This document shows positions 28,749 through 36,289 of a stretch of DNA of 44,673 bases, one piece after another; positions within the stretch are counted from its first letter, which is position 1, and the number at the start of each line of letters is the position of its first letter. A model generated the notes under the pieces. That model saw nothing but the letters and a program-made list of their open reading frames with translations, was not told where the DNA came from and made no database searches. The stretch lies in NCBI GenBank assembly GCA_017856205.1, contig JAFMFL010000002.1, forward strand, positions 1 through 44,673, given 5' to 3'. The stretch comes from Flavobacteriaceae bacterium. GTDB lineage: Bacteria; Bacteroidota; Bacteroidia; Flavobacteriales; Flavobacteriaceae. The translations under genes were made by a program, and so were the position numbers.

Positions 28749-29465
28749 ATGAAGGTTGATATTTTAGCCATTGGCGCGCACCCTGACGATGTAGAATTAT
28801 CTTGTGGGGGTACCTTGGCAAAAGAAATTGCAGCAGGGAAAAAAGTTGCTATTTTGGATTTGACGCGGGGAGAGCTAGGTACGCGCGGAAACGCTGAAAT
28901 TCGCCTAAAAGAAGCAACGAAAGCCGCTGAAATTTTGGGGGTTACTGCTCGTTATAACCTAGACTTTGCAGATGGGTTTTTTAAAAACAATCGCGAGCAT
29001 CAAGAGAAAATTATCACATATATCCGTGATTTACAGCCTGATATGGTATTGTGCAATGCCACAGAAGACAGGCACCCCGATCACGGAAGAGCAGCTGCTT
29101 TAGTTTCAGAAAGTTGTTTTTTGAGTGGTTTGCAAAAAGTGAAAACCTCATTTAAAGGGAATGCGCAACACCCTTGGCGTCCCAAACAGTTGTATCATTA
29201 CATTCAATGGAATAACGCTACTCCCGATTTTGTTGTTGATATAAGTAATCATATAGAAGTAAAACGTGCTGCTGTGCAGGCGTATGACTCTCAGTTTTAT
29301 AAGGCGAATAGCAACGAACCTGATACCCCTATAAGCACACAAAACTTCTTGGACAGCATTACATATCGCGCTGCAGATTTGGGTCGTCTTATTGGTGTTG
29401 ATTATGCCGAGGGTTTTACCTCAAGCCGTTTGGTGGGGGTAAATTCGATAAGCGATTTGATATAA
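28749..29465 (+). CDS. bshB1: Bacillithiol deacetylase BshB1
   Basis: BshB1 removes the acetyl group from GlcNAc-malate in bacillithiol synthesis. It is a zinc LmbE-like deacetylase with AHPDD (10-14), the TRGELGTRG substrate loop (39-47) and HPDH (109-112). Length 238 residues, normal for the family. A generic PIG-L deacetylase is the alternative, but the GELGTRGN loop is specific to BshB1. The other bsh genes are outside the window. It is 3 bases after the GPx gene and is followed by tRNA-His. Confidence 0.93.
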   Translation: MKVDILAIGAHPDDVELSCGGTLAKEIAAGKKVAILDLTRGELGTRGNAEIRLKEATKAAEILGVTARYNLDFADGFFKNNREHQEKIITYIRDLQPDMVLCNATEDRHPDHGRAAALVSESCFLSGLQKVKTSFKGNAQHPWRPKQLYHYIQWNNATPDFVVDISNHIEVKRAAVQAYDSQFYKANSNEPDTPISTQNFLDSITYRAADLGRLIGVDYAEGFTSSRLVGVNSISDLI

Positions 29466-29472
29466 TTCCTTT

Positions 29473-29501
29473 TTTGGATTTGCAAAAACGTAGTACATTT
29501 G
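29473..29501 (+). promoter_or_regulatory. Promoter of tRNA-His
   Basis: TTTG (29473-29476), a 17-base spacer and TACATTTG (29494-29501) match the Bacteroidota consensus, placing transcription start a few bases before the tRNA. Confidence 0.52.
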
Positions 29502-29516
29502 CAGCCGTACAAAATG

Positions 29517-29590
29517 GTGGTTGTAGCTCAGTTGGTTAGAGCGCTAGATTGTGGTTCTAGAGGTCGCCGGTTCGAGACCGGTCTTCCACC
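29517..29590 (+). tRNA. tRNA-His (anticodon GTG)
   Basis: D-arm GCTC/GAGC, anticodon stem CTAGA/TCTAG with loop TTGTGGT (anticodon GTG), and T-arm GCCGG/CCGGT with loop TTCGAGA are all well formed. A G at 29516 supplies the extra 5' G-1 and the discriminator is C, both His identity elements. The acceptor arms GTGGTTG and CTTCCAC pair at 1-4 and 7 but leave two T-T oppositions (5-68, 6-67). CCA is not encoded. Confidence 0.93.
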
Positions 29591-29594
29591 CAAC

Positions 29595-29622
29595 AAAACC
29601 CTTCGAGATATCGAGGGGTTTT
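29595..29622. terminator. Terminator between tRNA-His and the M28 peptidase gene
   Basis: AAAACCCTTCGA (29595-29606) pairs with TCGAGGGGTTTT (29611-29622) with one G-T pair and a GATA loop. The A and T runs on both sides suit termination of both the tRNA transcript and the convergent peptidase gene. Confidence 0.75.
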
Positions 29623-29643
29623 CTGTTTAATTATGTTTTGAAA

Positions 29644-30666
29644 TTATTCCTTTAACCGCAGTCTTTCGTCACGGTTTACAATTTCCCAAGCAGTGTAAAA
29701 AATAAGTCGGGCACGCTTTTCTAATAATTTGTATTCAATTTTTTCAACCGTATCTGTAGGGGCGTGATAGTCGGCGTGAGTGCCGTTAAAATAGAAGATA
29801 ACAGGCACATTGTTTTTAGCAAAATTATAATGGTCAGAGCGGTAGTAGTAGCGGTTTTGGCGGTAACGCCCAAACTCAAAAACTTCTGTTGTCGGATCGT
29901 TATAGCGGTAATCTAACTCTAAATTCACATACTTTTCGTTCATGGCTTCAGACACATCGTGCAAGTCTTGCGAAAGAATATCAGAGCCAATCAAATACAT
30001 ATAGTTGGGATTGTCTTCATGTAAGTTGTCAATACGTCCAATCATATCTATATTGAGATTTGCCACCGTGTTCTCTAATGGATAAATAGGGTAGTCTGTA
30101 TAATACTTTGAACCTAAAAGCCCTTTTTCTTCTCCGGTAACATGCAAAAACAAGATAGACCGCTTTGGGCGGTGTCCTTGTTTTACGGCTTCCTGAAATG
30201 CCTCTGCAATTTCCAAAATGGCAACATTTCCAGAGCCGTCATCATCAGCACCGTTGTTAATTTGCCCATCATCTTCCACACCAATGTGGTCTAAATGTGC
30301 AGTAATAACCAACACCTCTTCTGGCGTATCACTTCCTTCAATAAACGCTAATACATTGTTGCAGTCAATGCTACGGCTTTCACGATAAGCGTTTAGGGTC
30401 ATGGGCATAAAATAGTCGCCGTTAGGCATACCTCCTTTAATACCAAGGGCTTCGTATTCACCCTTTAAATAATTGATGGCAAGGGTTTCGCCTTCTGTCC
30501 CTGTTTCTCTTCCCATAAATGCATCTGAAGCGTAGGTGTACAAATGTGACTTAAGTTCCTCTGCCGTAATGGTGTTAGCAAAGGTAGTTGGGGTAAATTC
30601 AACGCTTTTTTGGGTTGAGGCACAAGAGATTAAAAATGCGCCGATAAGTAAAATAATTTGTTTCAT
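29644..30666 (-). CDS. M28-family zinc peptidase, lipoprotein
   Basis: This is a predicted periplasmic or surface aminopeptidase. The signal peptide ends in a lipobox (FLISC, Cys15). The two-zinc site of M28 enzymes is visible: H124 and D126 in HLDH, bridging D141 in NNGADDDGSG, catalytic E179 and ligand E180 in TGEEKG, D207 in NIDMIGR, and H301 in DYH. Length 340 residues from ATG 30666. It lies 46 bases downstream of the DUF3050 gene on the same strand, possibly co-transcribed. Confidence 0.9.
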   Translation of the reverse strand: MKQIILLIGAFLISCASTQKSVEFTPTTFANTITAEELKSHLYTYASDAFMGRETGTEGETLAINYLKGEYEALGIKGGMPNGDYFMPMTLNAYRESRSIDCNNVLAFIEGSDTPEEVLVITAHLDHIGVEDDGQINNGADDDGSGNVAILEIAEAFQEAVKQGHRPKRSILFLHVTGEEKGLLGSKYYTDYPIYPLENTVANLNIDMIGRIDNLHEDNPNYMYLIGSDILSQDLHDVSEAMNEKYVNLELDYRYNDPTTEVFEFGRYRQNRYYYRSDHYNFAKNNVPVIFYFNGTHADYHAPTDTVEKIEYKLLEKRARLIFYTAWEIVNRDERLRLKE

Positions 30667-30712
30667 GATAGGTGTGTTCGTTATGCTAATATAAATAAAA
30701 TGCAAAAAGAGG

Positions 30713-31474
30713 CTATAGCTGCACTGCGATAAAGTCCCACAAACGGATTCTGTGTTCTAGGGCTTTTTGAGCAAAGCTGTTGGCTTCATCCCAGTTTTTA
30801 ATACTGTCACCACAGAGTTCTTGCATCATTTGCAATGCCATTGGTCCGTGTTCATCGCCGTCCAATTCAATATGGCGCTCCAAGTAGTAGAGTAGGGTAT
30901 CTACACTTCCTTTTTGTTGATTCGCAAGACCACGTACTATGGCAATAAATAAATCGGGGATTAAATCTTCTCTTCCGTAAGTAAATACACCACCAACGAT
31001 ATGTGCAGGTGCAGTTGTGGCGGTAGTGAGCGAAAAGCGCACAAAAGTTTTGATTTCTTCAGGAATCTGCGCTTGACTAACTGCTTCCTGCCAGGGCATT
31101 CCGTTTTGAATTGCAGTGACCAAGTTTACAATTGGCGCAGTATCAGCACCAATTTCATCCATAGCTTTAAGGTATAGCTCGTAATGGCTTGCAGGGTTGC
31201 CCGCTGTGTCTACATCACTTTCCTCTCCCCATACAATTTCATTTATTAAACGACGTGAACTGGGGCTTCCCACAGGAACCCACGGAAGTTCGGTGCATGT
31301 AAGTTTTTGTTGTAAGGCTTTAACAAGCGACATAAAGTCCCAAACCGCAAAGGCGTGATAGGTCATAAACACCCGAATAGCCTCTACAGAATTCAGCTTG
31401 GTGTACAGCGGATGTTCAAGAAGTTTTGCCTTTAAGGGGGCTAAACTTTTATCAATAGTATTCGTGATAATCAT
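30713..31474 (-). CDS. DUF3050 protein, heme-oxygenase-like fold
   Basis: This 253-residue helical protein of a family without assigned function is thought to adopt the heme-oxygenase-like helical bundle. Conserved-looking polar residues fall in the places used for metal binding by heme-oxygenase-like diiron oxidases: E79/E84 and H97, E169 in FTYGRED, and H201, D205 and H209 in ERHIELDGDEHGPMA. These patterns are visible; iron binding and oxidase chemistry are inference. The start is ATG 31474. A TAAATTTG box lies upstream, divergent from the HMG-CoA-lyase-like gene. Confidence 0.85.
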   Translation of the reverse strand: MIITNTIDKSLAPLKAKLLEHPLYTKLNSVEAIRVFMTYHAFAVWDFMSLVKALQQKLTCTELPWVPVGSPSSRRLINEIVWGEESDVDTAGNPASHYELYLKAMDEIGADTAPIVNLVTAIQNGMPWQEAVSQAQIPEEIKTFVRFSLTTATTAPAHIVGGVFTYGREDLIPDLFIAIVRGLANQQKGSVDTLLYYLERHIELDGDEHGPMALQMMQELCGDSIKNWDEANSFAQKALEHRIRLWDFIAVQL

Positions 31475-31491
31475 AAGCAATTTTTCGACTA

Positions 31492-31499
31492 CAAATTTA
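31492..31499 (-). promoter_or_regulatory. Candidate -7 element of the DUF3050/M28 transcript
   Basis: The minus strand reads TAAATTTG (TAnnTTTG), 17 bases before the ATG at 31474. Confidence 0.36.
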
Positions 31500-31534
31500 A
31501 ACTAAAACCCTAATAATAAGCTAAAAGGATTTGT

Positions 31535-31542
31535 TATTTTTG
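31535..31542 (+). promoter_or_regulatory. Candidate -7 element of the HMG-CoA-lyase-like gene
   Basis: TATTTTTG matches TAnnTTTG and ends only 4 bases before the ATG at 31547, so the transcript would be leaderless if this box is used. Confidence 0.33.
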
Positions 31543-31546
31543 AAGC

Positions 31547-32398
31547 ATGCCACGTGTTTTTCTTACCGAATGTCCACGCGATGCCATGCAGGGCATCAAG
31601 CCTTTTATCCCTACAGATGTTAAGGTTAAATACTTGCAATCCTTACTCCGTGTCGGATTTGATGTATTGGACTTTGGCAGCTTTGTGTCGCACAAAGCTG
31701 TTCCACAAATGCGTGATACGCATGAGGTTATTAAGCAATTAGATTTAAGTGATACTAAAACCAAACTGCTAGCCATTGTTGCCAACGCTCGTGGTGCAGA
31801 AGACGCGCTATCCTATCCACAAATCGATTTTTTGGGCTATCCGTTTTCGATTTCAGAAAACTTTCAAGTACGAAATACCAACAAAACGATTGAAGAATCG
31901 TTGCTGGTATTGGATAAAATTGCCAATCGAGTAAAGCAAGTGGGTAAGGAGTTGGTGGTGTATTTGTCCATGGGATTTGGCAATCCTTACGGCGATCCTT
32001 GGAGTCCTTCACTTGTAGCTGAGTGGGTAGAAAGATTAGCACAAATGGGAATTCGTCGTATATCACTTTCCGATACAGTTGGCGTGGCACAACCCAAAAC
32101 GATTATAACTTTGTTTGAGCATGTGCTTTTGGCACACCCAAAGCTGTTTTTTGGAGCACACTTACACGCTAAGCCTAGCGAAGCTAATGCAAAAATCCAA
32201 GCAGCTTATGAAGGAGGTTGCCGTGCTTTTGATAGCGCCATTCGTGGTTTGGGCGGTTGTCCTATGGCAAAAGATGAATTGACTGGAAACGTACCTACCG
32301 AGAAGTTAATTTCTTTTTTGACCAAGCAACAAGCCGATTTTGCACTAAATCCACTTCATTTTGAATCGGCGTATAACGCCTCTTTTCAGGTGAGTTGA
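31547..32398 (+). CDS. Hydroxymethylglutaryl-CoA lyase-like enzyme
   Basis: This HMGL-like TIM-barrel lyase is likely to cleave HMG-CoA to acetoacetate and acetyl-CoA in leucine breakdown. Catalytic features: ECPRDAMQG with R11/D12, metal-binding HLH (H205, H207) and the mobile-loop Cys238 in GLGGCPMAKDELTGN. The His-Cys spacing of 33 equals that in the human enzyme, but the loop before Asn248 is one residue longer. Length 283 residues. It is monocistronic by context, between a divergent promoter and guaB with its own promoter. Other HMGL-family lyases cannot be excluded. Confidence 0.87.
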   Translation: MPRVFLTECPRDAMQGIKPFIPTDVKVKYLQSLLRVGFDVLDFGSFVSHKAVPQMRDTHEVIKQLDLSDTKTKLLAIVANARGAEDALSYPQIDFLGYPFSISENFQVRNTNKTIEESLLVLDKIANRVKQVGKELVVYLSMGFGNPYGDPWSPSLVAEWVERLAQMGIRRISLSDTVGVAQPKTIITLFEHVLLAHPKLFFGAHLHAKPSEANAKIQAAYEGGCRAFDSAIRGLGGCPMAKDELTGNVPTEKLISFLTKQQADFALNPLHFESAYNASFQVS

Positions 32399-32520
32399 TT
32401 TCATTAAGTCAAATTTGTGGGGTGCGTGTTAGGCTGTAATTTTGGATTTATTCTTTGTTTATTGAACTGTTTGAATCTATTGCATTACCTTCAAATTCCT
32501 CATACCGGGACTATTTTTTG

Positions 32521-32528
32521 TATATTTG
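32521..32528 (+). promoter_or_regulatory. Candidate -7 element of guaB
   Basis: TATATTTG matches TAnnTTTG exactly, 26 bases before the guaB ATG. No TTTG was seen at the -33 spacing. Confidence 0.45.
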
Positions 32529-32554
32529 CACGCAACAATTTTTAATCCGTTGCC

Positions 32555-34027
32555 ATGCAGCCGCTTCCTTCCAAAGTCAGTAGTTTAGGTCTCACATACG
32601 ATGATGTGCTTCTCGTTCCAGCGTTTTCAGAAGTGCTACCACGTGAGGTGTCTATAGTTTCAAAGTTTTCTAGAAACATATCTTTGAATGTTCCTATTGT
32701 ATCTGCAGCAATGGATACGGTTACCGAAAGTCAAATGGCAATAGCCATGGCACGAGAAGGAGGTATAGGAGTACTGCACAAAAACATGACCATTGAAGAA
32801 CAGGCAGATAAGGTCAGAAAAGTAAAGCGTTCAGAATCAGGACTAATCATAGATCCTGTTACGCTTCCCACCACAGCACTAGTTGCCGATGCCAAAAAAA
32901 TCATGCATGAATACCGTATTGGAGGAATTCCCATTGTTGATGATGCTGGTTTGCTAATAGGAATTGTAACCAACCGAGATTTACGTTTTGAAAAAAATGA
33001 AGGGCGCCCTCTTATGGAAGTCATGACCTCAGAACATTTAGTAACTGCCAAAGAAGGCATTTCAATGGCTGATGCAGAAGAGGTATTACAGGCACATAAA
33101 ATTGAAAAACTTCCTGTTGTTGACAACGACAACAAGCTTATTGGGTTAATTACCTTCCGTGATATTACTCGAGTATCTATTACTCCACAAGCAAATAAAG
33201 ACACATATGGGCGTCTTCGAGTTGCAGCAGCCGTTGGCGTAACCCCTGATGTAATGGACAGGGTAAACGCCTTAGCAAAATCAGGTGTTGACGCTGTTGT
33301 GGTAGATACCGCTCACGGTCACACCAAAGGGGTTGTTAAAGTGCTCAAAAAAATCAAAAAAGCTTTTCCAAAAATTGATGTTGTGGTAGGAAATATCGCT
33401 ACTTCTGAAGCTGCCTCATTTTTATTGGATGCAGGTGCAGATGGCATTAAAGTGGGCATTGGACCAGGGTCTATTTGTACGACTCGAATTATTGCCGGAG
33501 TAGGCTATCCACAGCTTTCGGCTGTGCTGGAGGTAGCTTCCGTGCTTGCAGATACCGATGTACCTCTTATCGCAGATGGGGGAGTGCGCTATACTGGGGA
33601 TATTGTGAAAGCCATTGCTGCGGGCGCTGATTGTGTGATGTTAGGTTCGCTTCTTGCTGGAACTAAAGAATCGCCGGGTGAAACCGTAATTTACGAAGGA
33701 AGAAAGTTTAAAACATATCGCGGAATGGGTTCAGTGGAAGCAATGAAAAAAGGCAGTAAAGACCGTTATTTCCAAGATGTTGAGGATGATATTAAAAAAC
33801 TTGTTCCCGAAGGTATTGTGGGACGTGTGCCCTACAAAGGAGATCTCAATGAAAGTATCCACCAATTTGTTGGAGGGCTTCGTGCTGGAATGGGATATTG
33901 CGGCGCAAAAGATGTTCCCACCTTACAACAAACGGCACGATTTGTGCAAATAACGGCTTCGGGAATTAAAGAAAGCCATCCACATAACGTTCAAATTACA
34001 AAGGAGGCTCCAAACTACTCTCGATAA
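32555..34027 (+). CDS. guaB: IMP dehydrogenase
   Basis: The enzyme oxidises IMP to XMP with NAD, the committed step to GMP. The barrel starts [18 protein letters not shown], is interrupted by two CBS domains (about 95-205), and resumes with the catalytic Cys308 in [10 protein letters not shown], the phosphate site [10 protein letters not shown] and the flap YRGMGS. Length 490 residues, standard. The SurA-like gene starts 2 bases after its stop, so purine synthesis and outer-membrane chaperones seem to share a transcript here. Confidence 0.97.
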   Translation: MQPLPSKVSSLGLTYDDVLLVPAFSEVLPREVSIVSKFSRNISLNVPIVSAAMDTVTESQMAIAMAREGGIGVLHKNMTIEEQADKVRKVKRSESGLIIDPVTLPTTALVADAKKIMHEYRIGGIPIVDDAGLLIGIVTNRDLRFEKNEGRPLMEVMTSEHLVTAKEGISMADAEEVLQAHKIEKLPVVDNDNKLIGLITFRDITRVSITPQANKDTYGRLRVAAAVGVTPDVMDRVNALAKSGVDAVVVDTAHGHTKGVVKVLKKIKKAFPKIDVVVGNIATSEAASFLLDAGADGIKVGIGPGSICTTRIIAGVGYPQLSAVLEVASVLADTDVPLIADGGVRYTGDIVKAIAAGADCVMLGSLLAGTKESPGETVIYEGRKFKTYRGMGSVEAMKKGSKDRYFQDVEDDIKKLVPEGIVGRVPYKGDLNESIHQFVGGLRAGMGYCGAKDVPTLQQTARFVQITASGIKESHPHNVQITKEAPNYSR

Positions 34028-34029
34028 AT

Positions 34030-34872
34030 ATGCGCATTGCTCTGTTGTCTTTTTTGACGCTAGTTACAACCTGTAGGTTGGATAAGCCATCATCGGACAA
34101 TGTTGTTGCTCGTGTTAATGACCAATATTTATATCAATCAGAAATTTTGGAAAACATTGGCGAAAATCTTTCGGCTGCTGATAGTGCTTCGATTGTACAG
34201 AACTATATCAATACTTGGGCAAAAGAGCAGTTGCTCCTAGACAAGGCGGTATTTAATTTAAATGCTGCAAAACAAAAAGAGTTGGAGGCTTTAATTCGAC
34301 GTTATAGAAATGATTTGTTTATCAAAACCTATCAAGAAGAGTGGCTAAAAGCACGTGTTGACACACTAGTTACAGATGCAGAAATAGAGGATTACTACAT
34401 AGAAAATAAACAAAATTTTAAACTGCATCAAGACCTCATGAGAGGACGTTATATTAAGCTGCCCTTATCTAACTTTAATAAATCAAGTGTAAGCAGAGCC
34501 CTTCGGCGATTTAATAATGAAGACCGTACTTATTTGGATTCCATTTCACTCCAGTTTAACAGCGCACTTTTAAACGATTCTATTTGGCTTAGACCCCAAA
34601 CTTTTTTTGGTCGTCTTAATCGCCCCACACCTGATGCTTATGAGCGTTTTTTAAAAAGTAATCGATTTTTTGAAATTGAAGATTCTTTAGACCTATATTT
34701 GGTCTTTGTTGAAGAAGTGAGGCGTCGAAATGAGGTAGCTCCTCTTTCGCATGTGCGTTCAACATTAAAACAAATCATGCTTAACAAGCGTAAGCTAGAT
34801 ATGATGCGTCAGTTTGACCGTGATATTTTAGACGAGGCGTTTAAAGAAAATATTTTTGAACAATATGAATAA
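34030..34872 (+). CDS. SurA-like periplasmic protein lacking a parvulin domain
   Basis: I recognise this as a SurA-N/PpiC-like helical protein but see no peptidyl-prolyl isomerase domain. The N terminus is hydrophobic with a possible but poor lipobox (LVTTC, Cys15), followed by a segment like the chaperone start of SurA (VARVNDQYLYQSEILENI). Long charged helices fill the rest, ending in a basic coiled region. Length 280 residues. It overlaps surA by 8 bases and follows guaB by 2, suggesting a chaperone partner of SurA in outer membrane protein folding. Confidence 0.75.
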   Translation: MRIALLSFLTLVTTCRLDKPSSDNVVARVNDQYLYQSEILENIGENLSAADSASIVQNYINTWAKEQLLLDKAVFNLNAAKQKELEALIRRYRNDLFIKTYQEEWLKARVDTLVTDAEIEDYYIENKQNFKLHQDLMRGRYIKLPLSNFNKSSVSRALRRFNNEDRTYLDSISLQFNSALLNDSIWLRPQTFFGRLNRPTPDAYERFLKSNRFFEIEDSLDLYLVFVEEVRRRNEVAPLSHVRSTLKQIMLNKRKLDMMRQFDRDILDEAFKENIFEQYE

Positions 34873-36229
34873 AATTTTTCCCCTTTTTTGTTTGCTGATT
34901 GGTTTTTCCGTCTATGCTCAATCTCAAGACAATACTAAAACCAGACTTAAAATTGATGGCGTTACTGCCGTAGTTGGTGATTATGTAATCTTAGATTCTG
35001 ATATTGATAAAGCGTATATTGATTTACAGTCGCAAGGTGTTTCAACTACCGACATTTCTCGCTGCAGTTTGCTTGGGAAATTGATGGAGGACAAACTATA
35101 TGCGCACCACGCCGAACAAGACAGTATTGAAGTTAGTAACGAGGACATTAACAACTATGTTGAGCAAACCATTGACTACTTTGTACAGCAGATAGGGGAC
35201 ATGGACAAGGTTCTTGAATTTTATAAAAAGAAAGACGAGCAAAGCTTTAGAAACGAACTGTTTGAAGTAAACCGAATTCAACAGCTTTCCCAACGCATGC
35301 AATCAAAAATTGTGGAAGATGTTGAGGTTACTCCAGATGAAGTTAAAGTGTTTTTTAATGCGATCCCTAAAGAAGATTTACCCATTTTTGGTTCAGAATT
35401 GGAGATTGCCCAAATTGTCGTTGAACCCAATGTTTCTCCTGAGGAAGAAAAACACATTATTGAGCAATTGCAAACCATGCGAAATGATGTGCTCGAAAAC
35501 GGCTCTTCGTTTGCCTCAAAAGCCATCCTATACTCCCAAGATCCGGGTTCTCGTTCTCGCGGTGGTCGCTATACTTTAGACCGAAAGCGCCCTCAAATGG
35601 TAAAAGAATTTAGAGAGCAGGCCTATCGCCTACAAGAAGGCGAAATTTCTCAGCCGTTTAAGACCGATTTTGGCTGGCACATTGTTACAGTTGATAAAAT
35701 TAGAGGTCGTCAAATTGATGTGCGTCACGTATTGCTAACACCTACCGTTTCTAACGCTGCTTTGGGTGAAGCTCAAAATGAACTCAAACTTATCAAAAAG
35801 CGTATTGAAGATGGTGAGATTACATTTGCACAAGCTGCTAGAGAATTTTCAGACGATCAAATAACCCGTGCTAATGGTGGGGTTTTAATCAATCCTTCTA
35901 CTGGTGACACCCGATTTGAATTGACCAAATTAGACCCGCAACTATACAATCAAATTTTAAAGCTAGAAGATAACGAAATTTCAATTCCTATTTTGGAAGA
36001 AGATCGCTCGGGTAACAAAAAATACAAGATTGTTATGGTCACCAATCGCTTTAATGAGCACGTGGCTGACTATGCCCAAGACTATGTTCGGATTAAAGAT
36101 TTGGCGCTCAAAGAAAAGCAATTAAAAGCCATTGAAAAGTGGATGTCTGATAAAATTTCAGACACTTATATTAGTGTAAATCGCGCTAGTCAATCCTGTG
36201 ATTTTGCCAACAATTGGCTGAAAAAATAA
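34865..36229 (+). CDS. surA: Periplasmic peptidyl-prolyl isomerase SurA
   Basis: SurA is the periplasmic chaperone and prolyl isomerase for outer membrane proteins. A signal peptide (MNKIFPLFCLLIGFSVYAQ) precedes a helical N-terminal chaperone domain with VTAVVGDYVILDSDID, then two parvulin domains: about 177-278, with SQDPGSRSRGGRY and FGWHIVTVDKI, and about 285-400, starting DVRHVLLTP and more diverged. ATG 34865 (454 residues) is chosen because it starts the signal peptide; a TTG nine bases earlier is in frame. The gene is translationally coupled to the preceding one. Confidence 0.92.
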   Translation: MNKIFPLFCLLIGFSVYAQSQDNTKTRLKIDGVTAVVGDYVILDSDIDKAYIDLQSQGVSTTDISRCSLLGKLMEDKLYAHHAEQDSIEVSNEDINNYVEQTIDYFVQQIGDMDKVLEFYKKKDEQSFRNELFEVNRIQQLSQRMQSKIVEDVEVTPDEVKVFFNAIPKEDLPIFGSELEIAQIVVEPNVSPEEEKHIIEQLQTMRNDVLENGSSFASKAILYSQDPGSRSRGGRYTLDRKRPQMVKEFREQAYRLQEGEISQPFKTDFGWHIVTVDKIRGRQIDVRHVLLTPTVSNAALGEAQNELKLIKKRIEDGEITFAQAAREFSDDQITRANGGVLINPSTGDTRFELTKLDPQLYNQILKLEDNEISIPILEEDRSGNKKYKIVMVTNRFNEHVADYAQDYVRIKDLALKEKQLKAIEKWMSDKISDTYISVNRASQSCDFANNWLKK

Positions 36230-36289
36230 TTACCTATTTTTGGGTTAGGCAGTTCATAGCCAAATACTTAATTTTGTAAAAAACTTGCC

